Assembly: GCA_002633005.1 (NCBI GenBank)
Contig: NMRA01000312.1
Span: 455,194-519,193 of the forward strand
Direction of reading: 5' to 3'
Origin: Phoronis australis
Lineage: Eukaryota; Phoronida; Phoronidae
Length of the DNA: 64,000 nt
Every line of letters starts with the position of its first letter. Position 1 is the stretch's first letter. Below the pieces are notes generated by a model. The model ran no database searches. It was not told the origin of the DNA and worked only from the letters and a program-made list of their open reading frames with translations. This document shows, in pieces, positions 13,001 through 28,000 of this stretch. A program made the position numbers and the translations under genes.

Positions 13001-16000
13001 TGCGCACTGTTTGGTTTCGTAAATGTTTACGAAGAAGGCATGGATTATAAAGAAGATAAATTTCTTCCAAGTCTTTTGTTACAATAGGATTATCTTGGAA
13101 AAATGGAAAACATTGATCGTTTATTATAAATATATTCCAGTTGCTTCGTTTGTTGTTTCTGTTCGTCTGTTTTCCATAACACTTATATTCAAGTGGATAA
13201 GAAAGCGAAAGGCTGACAGAGAAAAGGTGTTGTCTTTGGTCCGTGGAGTCCGCGTAATGCATACAAAAATTGAATCTGTGTGATTTTACATTGTGGAGTA
13301 AACGTTCCTTGTCGACATTCAATAGGTTCCATACGGTTACTGCCAGTAGCCTTTATAGCTCTCTGTTTTACATTTTTAGGTTCGCGGCGGGATGTCTACA
13401 TTAGAACCTGGTAAGGTGTTTTGTATTTTCTACCATTAACTTTAGAAAATGTGATTAATGCTATTTTTAAAATCTTTAAGATCCCGATGTTTCAAGTTGA
13501 CCTTGATCCATCATAAGCTGCGGTCCGAGCTATTAACAACTCTGAAGCAGAGGTGTCTTATACATCCCAAGATTCGTCCTAGGCAAATGTGTAGCCAGGT
13601 TCTATGTTTAAATGTTGCAGGATACAATTATTCATAGTTCAATAGGTTTCGCCATACAGACACCTGACGTTATAGTTACGTCACGCACTTACGTCATAAA
13701 GGTATGGCGTACTGCATTGTTTTACTGACAAATCTGCGATCGAAGATTGATTTCTTTTTTTAATCAGTGGCAGAAGTTTAGGGAAGAAATTTGATTGAAT
13801 CTTGGTTTCAACTTGAGTATACGTTAGTTCCCATCAATGAAATCACCATCGGCAATTCGATTGTTTCTTCAGGTTTAGATGAGGACGACGTTAAAAAGGT
13901 CAAGGAAATTCTGTACAACGTTAAAACGGACTATGAAGTTGTGGTCCCGTTTCTCGCTGACAACAATGGCGATTTCTTGGATTATAAAATTTCAATCACC
14001 CCGCAAATATTGCGCAGATACAGGCGATCGTCTTATACAACCTATTTCGCTGACGTTAATGTCATGATTCCTTCGAAGAACGGTCTTATCCATCTCGTGC
14101 TCCAGCCTACGTCATCGCTCGTGTCTCCGGGGGCAACGGTTGAGTTGGAAAGGAACAACATCACCGAGAGGAAAATTATCCAACAGGATTGTTTTTTCCA
14201 AGGTGGTCTGAGTAACTCTTCTCAATCGTTCGCTGCCATGAGTGCTTGTGACGGATTGGTGAGTCTCTTTGGCTAATTTTAATAATTCAATTATCTATGC
14301 TCAACGAGAGAAACACTTTCATGTAAAAACTATTGCTGAACACCTCTCGGAGACAATATAATACATTCGGAACCACGAGTGACATTCGCATTTAACGTTC
14401 AGAAAGCATTGCCCCAACTGGATTTTGCTTAGATATTTCCAAATAAAATTTCTCAAAGTGACGTCGTCAGTGACGAAAATGAAATCAGTCACGGATTCAG
14501 ACCTGGAGCCTTTGCATTCGCAGCTACATCCTCCACTGCCGAGTTGCTGAATGACAGAATGTATTTGATTGGTCAAGTCATCGGCCTTGATTTCAGCTAA
14601 TGTCTGACAGGTGCCAGATAGAACTGCCAACTTGTAATAAAATGAGGAGAAACGCAACGGGTTTTATAGTTTTGTTGCTCTGGTCAAAGCTAATAAATTT
14701 AATAAGTCTGTCACATCTTACAGTGTCATCCCAAAATGCATTTTCTTGTAGTAAAATTGACAATTTTCTTTTTTTAAAATGTTTTCAAGCATTTTCAGGG
14801 CTGAACTCTAATTATTGTACATTATATTTTTCGTAATAAAGAGGCTTTGAACCTGCATTCCGCAAAGGAAGTAAACTTCTGATTTAGCTCACTTTCCGCC
14901 ATAAACTTGGTCTCAACTTGTTCCATATTGAGCTAAGAAGTGATTTTAGTCTTGCAAAGAACTAACAGTTCGTTATCGCTCGAAACCCTGCTCGCTGCAT
15001 ATGTTAGGCTGTGACAAGCCAACTGGCAGACATGGATCATAAAGAAGCCTGGCACGCGAGAAACAGACTAAATTGCAATATTGAAAGTGGTTCTCAGCCA
15101 CTGAAACAGAATTCAACCTGCTCACTAAGTATTTTTAGTGTTTGTTCGTAAAGATTTTTAATTTCTGTTGATATCAAAGCATTGTCTTTTAGCTTCAAAT
15201 TTCAAAAACACGATCTTTAAAGAGGCCTGAGACGTGCTATATAGATTAAATTGCAACGAAAATCGTTCTCTGCCTCTGAAACAGAATTCAACCTGCTCAT
15301 CAGGTATTTTTTAGGGTTTGTTCGTAAAGCTTTCATATTTCTGTTGATATCAAAGCATTTTCTTTTAGTTTCAAATTTCAAAAAACGATCTGTCAACTGC
15401 TCCCCACTTCGTCGATGTTTCTCCCACAAGGCAAAAAATTGTCTCCTTATTTGGTATGGCAAGAGATAGACGTAGCACATTCCCCTTATATAGAAAATGT
15501 GACGTTTGTCCTCAAGAGATTTCAAGCAACTGACTGTGAGGGCATTTATCATACATATAAGTGGGATTGAGATTAGAAACTCTGTGGTAACCACAGAGTT
15601 TTTCCTTCACGCGTATTTCAAAAATCGTGAATTTTGTGATTTTTTCTTGAAATTTCCTCACAAGGGAATGTGAATTACTCTGTAATAGACGTTGCGAGAT
15701 GATACTTTCATCAGGAATTGTTTAAAAGATATTTTTGACGAGCTTTCGCGTTCCGTGGATCTTTAAACAATATGTATAACCAACGGTCAACTATTCTTTC
15801 GAAATATCAAACGTTGCTATTGATGATAGACGGCGGCCTTATAGCCGCTTTAAGATTGTGGAAGACTTTTAGAAAAGTCTGTGTATTTAGGGAAGTATCT
15901 ACAAAACATTTTAACTATATATTTTCTGAAAGCGGAAACCCTGTAAAACTTTATTTTTGTTCTAATCTGCCATTGACTGGGTCATGTGACCATATCTTTT

Positions 16001-19000
16001 TGGAAACTTTATCGAAAAAGAAAGGTCATTAATTGCAAAACAATGATATCGTTAACATTACCAAATTTCATATGACATAAAAGTTAAAGATAAAATCTCA
16101 AAACAGCTGTTACAGTTTTCTAAATCAGCATTTCGTTTTAGTTTTATGGAACTGTTGACATTGTCATAATCACAAAAGTTCTGTTTTTGTTAGTCTCTCA
16201 TTCAGAATGGTACATTTTAAAAAGAATTCTTAAAAGCAGTGTAGAGAACAAGCATAATATCTGAAAATTCGTGTGAATCCGATTTGCCATTTCAGAGATG
16301 TGATAATCCGAAGTTGGCCAAATTTGGACATTTTTTCGATCCGTACTAGCTGATGGTATTGCCATTTCGAACTTGGTGAAAAGTAACGATCAAAATGGGA
16401 AAATTAACAAATTTTCATTTAACGGTCTATAAGACGGGAGTCGGTGACTTAAATTTCCTTAATTTGCCGACCTGTATTAAATTAACGAACTGTTTTAACT
16501 AAGTTAAATATTGTTTGGCTAAAGCCCTGAGCAAGTAGAGAGGTAACGATGCTTCTAATTACGTAGATAGCTTTTCTCCAATAACAGCGGGGGTGTGGGG
16601 TTTTATCCCACAGGGTTTCAATATAACATGTTGCTCTTGAAACGCCAATGTGTTGATAACAAACACTATGTTTGGTGTTCGCTGGAGTGTGTTACGCAAA
16701 AATTGACGTCTGCTCAGGCGTTCGTTTTAATTGACATTTGAGTTTAGTTGAAGGTGAAGACAAGGGCGAGTTTTGCACGAACAAAATGATAACCAATGAA
16801 ATTTTTATTTGTAAAAACAAATCGATGAGGTCGTACCAGGGGAAAACTAGAATGGTATCTTGTTGGGGTGATTTATCAATTGACTTGGAAAAGTATAACT
16901 GTACGAGAGAATAAGTCATCAAAAGAGGAGAAAGATGTTCGGAGAAACGCTTACTTCCAATTAAACTTAATAAGACATTTTCAGTGTTAAGATGCTACAT
17001 GTGATTTTAGTATACATAATTTTTATGTGTGTGAAATAACTTTTTCTCAAATATTTCCTCATAACTCTAGTAATGTATAACATACGAACAACTGTTCATC
17101 AAAATAATAATCAATAAAAATTTAACATGACGGAGTTGAGACTCGATCCCCACACATGAAAATCCTGACTATGACCTGCACGCAGCGGTCGAGATTGCTC
17201 GGCAACCTCGTCCACTGCTTGTTGGCCACTGCACCCTAGCAAAGACGTGTCAAAGATACTATAGTAATTTTAACATTTTTGTGCGTGCGCCATATTTTAT
17301 CACAGGAGTGAATCGCAAGTCCACCGAATAAAGTAAATAAAAATACGATCGCAAACTGCGTTAAAGAGAGAAAATGTTGCTACCTCGGCTGCCTTGCGTA
17401 GAGCAGGTTCCTTGCGAGAAAAGTGAGATCACGCAAGTCTTCGCGAGATATGTCCATGTTTACGTCACAGCTGGATTCTAATTCACGTCTGGAGATCCCG
17501 ACTACTACCAAAACACAGCGACTCTGAACGCCAGGTCATTCTGACCAATACTTACCTCAAATGTGCTAATAGTAGCCTGTGCGTTTGGTTTTTTTCAGAC
17601 GTGCGCCTAATCCGGTCTGTAATAGAAGGAAGCGATTATTAGAGACTCAGTTTATTTATTGCGACCCTGGCGCAGGTCAGCACACGGAATCGTAAGATGG
17701 CACGTGAAAAAATTCGCCTTTGCCAATCATCCAATCGTCGTGTCTTTTGTTATACGATATTAAGCAAGATTTCTAGACGGCATCCAAACAACATGGAGAC
17801 CTGGCCTCAATTTTGGGAAGCTTCTATTAGAGTTGACCCGGGGTTCCCGGCTTCTATAGAGAAAGGCATTTATTATAGACCAGGTTTCTATTAGAAATTA
17901 TACGGTGTGCCGCATTGCCGTCGAGTCGTACTGCTTCTGGTGAAAATGAAACAATCGGTTTCACGGCCGAAAATGCAATTTTGGTATTATTTTCGGATGA
18001 GATAGAATTCTTGAAGTTATTAATTTTGACCAGAGCTATAAAACAAGAAAATTCGATGATGCGTTTTTGTGATTAACTTCAACTCGCAGATTCTAGCCAT
18101 TGTCTACCATCCACTCGTTGAAATCAAACCCGGCGACTTCACCTGTTACCGCAAACACCCTACAAGTACTGTCTTCCACGTATGGATTCAACTCCGTCAG
18201 CAAATGGTTTGGCTTCGATCACCAATATTACATGGGACATTTCACTTGCTCGTCATGCAGGAGCGTACAAGGCATACAATTGGCGTCTTTTGTGTACAGC
18301 TTGGCACCTTGGCGAAAGCGGGTACGAAGGGTAGACATAAAACGCGACGGCGGGTTTTCCTTCGTTATTTCACGTCAAAATTCAGAGCCGAAGTGCAAGT
18401 AAACGAAGTTTCTTTAAGTTTCCAAGTGATCGGAAGATACACATGTTTTTCCCAATTAAATTTCATTTTAAGATAGCGAATACACTTAATTTCTGCCTTT
18501 TCATAAAGGCTCAAATGTTGGTATGATAAAGTTTATAGCACAATTTTCAACATTTGTCGGGACGTTGTTATTAATACATATCATGTTATTCTTAATGGTA
18601 ACAAAATTTTTGGTGACACATTTTACAAATGCCAATCTTATGGAAAATCTTGTTACTCTTTGACACATATCATGTTCTATTATAGCATTCGTCATCATAT
18701 TCTTGTTGTTTTATACCGCTAATGTGCTCGGGAACATTTTGGTTGATGCATATGTGTTTCTAGTCCACGTTTGCACTTGGTGACCTTTATATTTGAACTA
18801 AAGCTAGAGTATAAACTCGAGTTGAGATTAAAACTTTTAACTTTTTATGCTGGGGTCATCAAACGCAAATTAGCATAAGACAGTTATTGAAGTAAGCCAT
18901 TTTTCTAAAGAATAATGACATTTATCTTAGGTTTGCACAAAAATAGAATGGAAACTGGCAAAATACGATTTCGAGTGCGTAAATGCTTATAGTAAATACA

Positions 19001-22000
19001 TCGCTCAGTATTACATAGTGCCCAATGTTGCACCCAGATGTCACTCCTGTCTTTTTGTTAAATGCTTTGCGGGGATAATCCCAGCATGTGGTTAGTGCGG
19101 ATCTGTTGGTGTGTAAGATATTACAACCAGATCGTGTAGGCAAGGCCTTAGCATCGGAAGACACTTAGCTTTGTTCAGACGGACACTTAAACTCGCGCAA
19201 GTTGCCCTAGGTGCTACAGAAAGATTAGCAACTTGTCTGGGTGGGTCTGCTTATTCGATTCACTCAGCTGAATTAATTATAGAAAAGAAGTGAACGAGAA
19301 ACCGACATGGTCAAACCCGATGTTTTGGGACTTAATGGAGTTATTGAGTTAGATGTAAATTGATTTCATTAGCGCAATCTGTCAACATGAATCGGAGGTC
19401 TATTTGAAATGCGAGGACCAAATGAGACTCGACGACTGCGTAGACTGAAGAGCTATTGACTTTCTCTGACTTCAATAACTTTTTTGTGTGTTGAGGTCCC
19501 TTCCTATCAATTTCCTTAAAATTGTGCTGACAATTTGACCTTTTCCTCCCCATTCAGTCTGTGTTGCGAATTTTACACAGCATAAAAGCAGAACAATTGC
19601 GTCTATATTTTTAAACCGACACGAAAATAACGTCACGATTAAATTCAACACGGATTACGAATCCGCGACAGTCTGAGGTAATTTTATCAATTTGTGAAAC
19701 AGAGCGCGCTTTCAGAAAGGGCCAAAATCTGCATCTTCACAATATTTAAGCCGATTAACACGTGAAGAATATCACCCATGTGCTTCTCGAGAACGTATGG
19801 TACAAATGTGGAAATTTGATAGAATTTTATCAGGCAAAATCAAAATCTAAACGATGAGCAAGACTAGCCACTAGAATCTATGTATATGAGTCCCAGTATA
19901 AGGGCTTAACTAGAATCTATGTATATGAGTCCCAGTATAAGGGCTGAACTAGAATCTATGTATATGAGTCCCAGTGTAAGGGCTTAACTAGAATCTATGT
20001 ATATGAGTCCCAGTATAAGGGCTTAACTAGAATCTATGTATATGAGTCCCAGTATAAGGGGTTAACTAGAATCTATGTATATGAGTCCCAGTATAAGGGC
20101 TTAACTAGAATCTATGTATATGAGTCCCAGTATAAGGGCTGAACTAGAATCTATGTATATGAGTCCCAGTGTAAGGGCTTAACTAGAATCTATGTACATG
20201 AGTCCCAGTATAAGGGCTTAACTAGAATCTATGTATTATGAGTCCCAGTATAAGGGCTTAACTAGAATCTATGTATATGAGTCCCAGTATAAGGGCTTAA
20301 CTAGAATCTATGTATATGAGTCCCAGTATAAGGGCTTAACTAGAATCTATGTATATGAGTCCCAGTATAAGGGCTTAACTAGAATCTATGTATTATGAGT
20401 CCCAGTATATTAAGGGCTTAACTAGTTGCAAGGGTGGTTCTGCGTTCCGTGGAGTAAGTCTCTTGCGAAAAAGCAAGATGACAAAAGCCCTCGCGATATA
20501 TCGACATGCCTTACAAGCGATGTACTTGACCAAATTAGCGACTGTTTTACGTTGCGGAACGCTGCCCAGGACTTGTACATGCTATCTCGCTTTGTCTTGA
20601 ATTACCTGGGTGGGATTCGAACTCACGACTACGACCTGAACGTAGCCCCTTCGATTGCTTGTCTACCCAGACTATAATGACAGCTGGTGTAAAAAACCGC
20701 AATTCCACGGATTCGTGTCGTTGGCTTGACTGATTGGTAACGGCAACGGTAGCCATGTGCTTTATTCTCCCAAGCAACAACAATGAGATGGTTGTATTTA
20801 TTTGATTAATGGTTGAGTAAATGCCAGTCAACTTCTAGAAACTGACATGAAACTCAAAGAAATTAAAAATATTTATCGATATTTATTTTGTGCTCTCGTT
20901 AGCTTGGTGTTCTTAAGACAAACGTGAGTGGAGAAGAATTCTTTATCGAACCAATGGGCTTGGATCCTAAGACTGGAGGTATAACTCATGCCTTGTACAA
21001 GAAACCCATTCTCAAGTATTTAAAAGAACAGGGAATAACCAAAGGTAAGAAGCAACATGTTAGGGATTTCTTGAGGCACTATCGTAGATTCGATGGAGTG
21101 AATGTGACATTAGAAAGCCTAATGTTAACACACTGTTGTCGCAAATGCAATTATGTTAACATCATAAAAGCTATTTACGATGAATATATGCTGATGTGAA
21201 ACGATCCGAATAACAAAATAACGGGAATCAGAATAACAAAATAACGCGAATGAAAACATAATTTCTACAGACTTATACATGTAGTCCAAACTGTGTTTAA
21301 AGACCCTTTGGAGATTATTTTTTTATTTATTCCTTGGCTAGACATGGGTTGAGTTCTGTTTTGGTGAAGACATAATTCGTGTCGCATCTTGGGAACGGGA
21401 TCAATCATTTTTCGAACCCTTCGGACAACGAAATAATGAAACAACTGATTATTACTTGTAGTCTACCTGTGGACGTAGAGAAAGAGAAATACAGTTTTTA
21501 CAGTTAGTCTACTTTGACAAAAATTCCTCACACACATATCGTTGGGTATGGAAATATTTCATGGCCATTTTGTGGTTGACCTAAACGAAATACAATCTCC
21601 ACTGTCTTTTGAAACGAAAATATGTCTTGAAAAGACCGTCACGGTGGATTATTTGTATTAAAGTAGTCTCGAAAAGATCCCCCAAATCACATTTTTCGCT
21701 TGAGAAACATTTTAATATGCATTTAAAACTGAATTACAGATCTTCTAATGTACACCGATATTGATCTCTCGAGCATTCTTCTACCGGATATAACAGAAGA
21801 AACCGCAGAAAAGAGGAGAAGACGACGTGACGTCAAACGAGAATACTTCTTAGAAGTACTCGTTGCAGTGGGGCCATCTGTTGTTGAATTTCATGGAAAA
21901 GATCTCATCGAAACTTACGTCCTGACCATTATGAACATTGTGAGTTATTTTACATTTAAATGGTTTCAAATTCTTTATTGGTGAGCTGTCTCCAGTACGT

Positions 22001-25000
22001 GCCACAAGAAATAAAATGGAAGTCATAATAAGGGAGTCGGTCTGCGCCTGTGTAGGAATTTAGATCAGCGTTCGGGATAATGCTGACACTTGCTTGAAGT
22101 TCTTCTTATACGTTAATCGACAAAGTACAAAGTATCGTGGAATGAGCCAAGCTTCTGATGTACACTAGATTTGCAATGAACACTATCTCTTTTAAATATA
22201 TGCTGCCCATTCTTTGGATTATAGCCGAAGATTATATGATATTGAATACTAACCTGTATTCTATCGAATTCAAGTAACCACATGATGTCAAGAATTGGTG
22301 ACGTCGTCGTTTATGGTGTAACAAAGACAGTTTTGACAATCTTGTGACGTCAATGGCTTTTTATTTCATTTTAAGGTGAATAGTGTCTACCATCACTATA
22401 CCCTTGGCGTCGTTCTCAATGTAGTGGTCGTAAAAATACACCTGTTAGATAAAAAGACCGTAAGTATCTTTCTTTGCTCCGTTTTTGTCCTGGAATTCTG
22501 CGAGCATAGTGAAATAATTGAAATAATTATGTGTACTTAATGAAATGCAAACCAAAATTAAGCTACAGTGTTATGAAAATGCTTGATCAATACAAGGCAT
22601 TGCCCTTTCGTGTAGCAATGCAATGTTTTAAACCTGTAAAAACGTTTTATATCTACTTTCGATCGAAACACACTAAAGTCTGAAGACGTAAAACCAAATT
22701 TATTTTGCTGCAAGACTGCTATCGCTATTTCACAAACACTAAGCAGCAACTGATTTAATGGCTTAGTTCATACGGCGAACCTTTCAAGAGAGCCGCGAGC
22801 CGTTGATTCTGTATCATAGTACTAGATTTAAGACTAAGATAGAAATTTGTTCTTGCGCTCTCACTTCACAATTTCTGAAAAAGGTTTAGCCAAGTAATTG
22901 TAAATGCGTTAAAGTTTATACATTAACAAAAATTGTTTCAATAACTAGCGGTAATGCCTTTATTCTCAGACACCACTTTGAACTTTACTTCAAGTGAGAT
23001 TTGATTATATTTCTGAAAAAGTTTTACGGAGGGTAAGACCAAATTTGTGACTTAAGTCTCAAGTCGCTTTTTATGAAACATGTCCCAAACAACATAGTTC
23101 ATTAACAATTAAAGTGTGTTTTAAACTGGGAATTCTTGCCGCCAGCATGGCAACATGTTAACTCCTGGAAGTCCAGCGAAAACACTGGACAAGTTTTGTG
23201 CCTGGGCGCATAGCGTCAACCCTGAAGGCGACGACCATCCCGACCACCACGACCACGCCATCTATCTGACAAGGGATGACTTTGGTCCCGCAGGTAAACT
23301 ATGTTGTAAATAATTCATTGGCGTCTGTACCGAAATTGATTTCGGTGAAAAAGATATGTTGTCCTATCGTTTTTTTTTTTCAACTTTTGGTTTAGTTAAT
23401 TTATTTACATTTTGCAGTCGTGTGGTCGCGTATCTTCTCGGAAACATACTTACTTCATTAAGCTATCATTAGGATTGTTTACATGAATTCTGTTCTTGGC
23501 TCGTGTTCTCGCTCAGTCTGTTACTCATAAAAGTGTTTCCTTGTACATAATCCAGGACACGCGTGCAGTGCGATTGCATTCAACTGCAATAGTTTTTTTA
23601 TCTGTGTCCTTCTTTCTTGACCCAGCAAATACATTCTTACCAATAATTTTTAACCGTTACCAGCAAATATACTGTTGTGTCGTGTCAAAAGTTGCTCAAT
23701 CTAATATAGTAAGGATGGAGTGTGTTCCGAACTTATGGGAACACCAAAGTGGCTCTTGAAACGGGAAAAATCTTCTTGAATAAATTTCATTTGCCTTGGG
23801 TAAAGCATGCCGTCTGAGGTATAAGTGTTGTATTATCAGGTATTTGGAGATGGATGGGCCCGTATAGGCACCGATCGTACGCAGGTATATGTCCGTTGGT
23901 TTAATGTACCCCTGTGAACGGCATCCTCTTCCTTCAACTTCCCATTAACGATCGATTTGATAAAATCTAACGTACATTTACAACTGTCACTGAGAATGGT
24001 GTTTTAGACTCATTCCTCAGACATCTCCACGATTATGATGGCTCGTGTTCATAATGACGGCTGCCTCTCACTACCCTATCACGACACTGGCATAACCCAA
24101 GTCTGCGAGGAAACAGTGACTGGCGCGTAATACCAACTGTTGTGCGTTAACGTAGAAACCTGCGTAATCTCAAGTTCACGTATGTGTGAACTTAGAATTG
24201 AATATTCATTAAGGCCATCAGGCAAATTTTTTGTTCAGTTTAAAAAAGTTTGTTATTACTGACATCACGAACACACATTTTTTTCCTTTACGGTAACTTG
24301 CGTCACCGAATGGGGCTATTCGGAGAATTCTCCTCGCGGTGTCGCTGCTGTACTAGTGGTGATTGAATTGCGCATGCGTGGCTGTCTGCATGTAAACAAC
24401 TGGTAAAAGATGGAATTGTTATCATAGTACGTCGTCGCGCTAAGCCTTATTACTGCTAATTTCCCTGGTGCAAGTCTTCGACAGGTGGCCACAAATTCCC
24501 AAAAGACCTAAGGTTACTATATTCGTGGACAATTGCGGTTAAGAGGGTCAACTAATTGACAAAAAGTGTGTGGATGCTGAAGCCCCGTGTGTGCTCTATG
24601 ACTAAACAGTTCCATTCGGAGACTACACAACATTACTTGGTAAGTTTTTTGCAATCAAGTTTCTATCAACATCGTTTGGTGATGTTATCCCCACCAGTTA
24701 CCCCACTGAATAACAGGTTTATTGAGTGGAACTAGTGTTTCTTTTTGGAAACTCACCCGATGCCGGGTAAGCTAGCAGCACATATTCATATTGTCCTGGG
24801 TGGGAGTGCTCCCAAAATAAGAGGTGTATGGTACGTGATGCACAGAAGTCAAGGGTGACTTTTTCACAGCAGTTTCTCTTTAAAACTATGCCGTTTCCAA
24901 TAAAATTCTCTAGATGTGTGAGTTTCCTTATTTTATCGCGGATTTCACCCCCAGGACTACCAGATCAGTTATCCAATCAACATGAATAAGCCTAATTCAG

Positions 25001-28000
25001 TAAATGTCGTAACATTGTATTGGAAGAAAAATTGACACCTAGAATGAATTGTACTTGTTGAGATCACATTTTTAAGTTTCATGAAAAATAGTTATTGTTA
25101 AATCACTTTTAGCCTGTTTCACATATTTTAATTCAGATATTGAATAAGACTAGGGTACAAAGGTTATTAGTTTCTACACATAAACATGAAGATGAAACGT
25201 CAAGTATGTTCTGCCTTACAAAAGTAGTTTTGTCTTTCCCTTTACAATTTGCTAATATTTCTCCGAATATTCTGTTACAGGTGTGCGAAAACAACTGAAA
25301 CCAACGGCCCGACCATTTATTTTACCTTTGGACAAAGTGAAAAGCAATCCTTCAGCAATAACCTGAGAGAATTGAATGTAATTCAGAAATTCAACACCTG
25401 ATATGCCTGATTATGGACTCCCTCGCAATGTTGTTTCTTTCTGTGCTTTTTCAGTTTGCTATTTGTTTTTAAATACACTGATAATTGTTTATTCTCGAAT
25501 CTTGTGCATAGCAGATTCATATCCAGCCAGCTGCAATTGAAAACATACAATAAGACAATCGATGCAGTCACTGAATGTCATTTCCCCACAAGGTGTACCA
25601 AATTGAAAAGTTTTTACCAATAGTATAAAGCCTTTCTTCTGAAAGGAAAATTTAATGTCACTCAGCTTTTGGCTTTCATTTCACTGTGATCTAGTTTCAA
25701 TGGCCTATAGAAGCGCTTGTAAAAAAGGTACAGACCACTTTCGACACGTGGCTTTTTTCACGTAACCTCATTCAGCCTCAATAACATCCACAATTAGACA
25801 CTTGAAGGTAAACACAGCAGCATATCACTTGAATCGTTTTGAGCCCAAAATTAGACCCTTGAAGTAGACCAGAGTGTCACTAGGTCTTCTTTAGCTTCAG
25901 TCCCTCATGTTTCTTCCAGCAAAGGAAATAAGCTATTGTCCACACATGACTCATTGCCTATGAAAGGCATCCTCACCAACAAGGCTTACTTGTGTAGCAG
26001 TCAGATATAGTTCGTCTGAATACACAGACAGTCCACTGGCACATTGTCTTATGGTAACTTAGTACTGCGATTCACATTTCTCCAGGGACACTGACTTGTA
26101 CATTATGCCATGCAGCACTGCTGGTGTGTGGAAGTGCTGTGGGAAGAGAACGGAGTCACAAAGCTTGTCTATGATACAGCTGGAAGTGGCTTTAAAATGT
26201 CACTGAACCTGGAACAAATATTGTACAAATTAAGTACTCCAGATTGGGTCAAAAATGTTATCCCTGTTTTTCAAAAATATATGGCGACTGCTCTACAAGT
26301 TTCACATAAAATTAAATAATTACTATTTTCAGAAACCAAGGGTGTATATACTAAGCATTGCATATAACTGCGTCTTTATTTTTAATTCGTAGGCATAACA
26401 ATTCTTTAAATGCATCACTGGTCTGCAAAATATACAAGTTTTTTGAGACAACTTCAAACCTTTGCTACCCATTTTCAAGCCTTTTAAATTTTGATACTTT
26501 CAGCAATTTTAAACTCCGATTACAGGTTCATGGGTCTGTCAAGAATACTTCTAGTCTAAGGTTGAGGGGACCGTTTCTCAGACTTTTAATTTTTCTTCTA
26601 ATAGAAGATATGAAGACTTGGATAATTTAAAAATGATGATTAATATTTCTGTTGTTTAACAGTAATTACAAATCGTAAGGGACCATCAAAAATGCAATTT
26701 TCATAAAAATGGCAGTCATTTGAATTTATAACGACTTGCAATATTTCAAGGCATGAGTTAAGACTATTCAGTCACTGTGAATTCAGAAAATGTAATATAT
26801 TTTCATGGGTTTACAACTGATGCAAGTAGCAAAACAGTTTCAAAAAATCAACTTGAAGGGACTTCATGAAGGTTAAGAATTACCTCACCATGCTCTTTTC
26901 TCCAAACATGTATTACTTGTTATTTCCACACATGCAGTTGTACCAAATATTACAACCCCAACCCCCCATGCCAATCCCCCGCTAAGGACCTGAATAAGAA
27001 AATTAACAAAATGACTTACATACCTTTCTTTAAAAATAGCTGTTCCTTTTCAAAGGCTTTGTTCGTTGCCTCCAACATTGAAAGTAGGCTTTGACAAAAG
27101 ATCTGCACTGGATGGAAAGATCTTGTTGGTTAGCTGCTGTCAAATGCTAAAAACCAATTTTTGTCCATTCAGGGACGGTGCAGAAGCGAAGCGTATCTCC
27201 TCTGCACGGTACAAGCCCTCAAACCTAAAAACCAAAGGTTACGTGAAAAGAGAAGTGATAGATTTCCATTTCAACGTGTAATAGATTTCCAGAAGACATA
27301 TGATAGGGAGTAAACAAATAGTCTAATGCAATGGATATTTGTCATGTACCCCGCTTTGCCATTGGGCTTGGATTGTAATCTTAACTCATTAACCTGTATC
27401 GAGTTGACAGCATAAACATTCAGCATTGATTGATGTAACTGTCACTGATAAACTGTTAGAAATCATTCCAAACAATAATAATGCTTTGATGTACGAAAAG
27501 ATCCCGATTGCTACGTCAAGTATCGTATCACATATCACAACAAACAAAGATAACCCGACCGGCGACTGCCGCGAAGTCGACATCGGCGAGTACCTCAGTT
27601 AACAGACATCGGAAGAATAAGCATGGAATAATCGTTAAAATAATCACAAACCTTACTTTTGTGTAAGGTCGTGCTTACTTCCTCTCATAGAAGCACCCTT
27701 TTCACGGAATCTCAGATTCAGTTGGCACGGCTGCAAGCCATTTCACCATGTATTTAAAGGGCTCACGAAATCGAGGCTGTTAATCTATCACCACTAGTAC
27801 ACGCGCGCCCTCTAGTTATTGTAGATTTTCTGAATAGCCCCATTTGGAGGAATATGTGAATAGTTAAATAAATTTAGAATTTTATTGCTTGGTGAAAAAG
27901 ATCACCAATAATTTTAAAAGGTTGGTTAAAATTTACATTATTTCATTACATTTATTTGATTTAGTGCAGTGCAAATTTTTATCGACGTGAACGTTATTAT

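Noticed and set aside
13380-13410. A 31-nt mini-exon ([10 protein letters not shown]) between CATTTTTAG and GTAAGG in intron 1
   Set aside because: It would shift phase 0 to phase 1, but the next exon must start in phase 0 at 13782 because of the in-frame TAG. Direct joining of exons 1 and 2 fits without it.
19870-20425. CRISPR-like regular repeats
   Set aside because: The whole 39-bp period is repeated with no unique spacers, and this is animal nuclear DNA.
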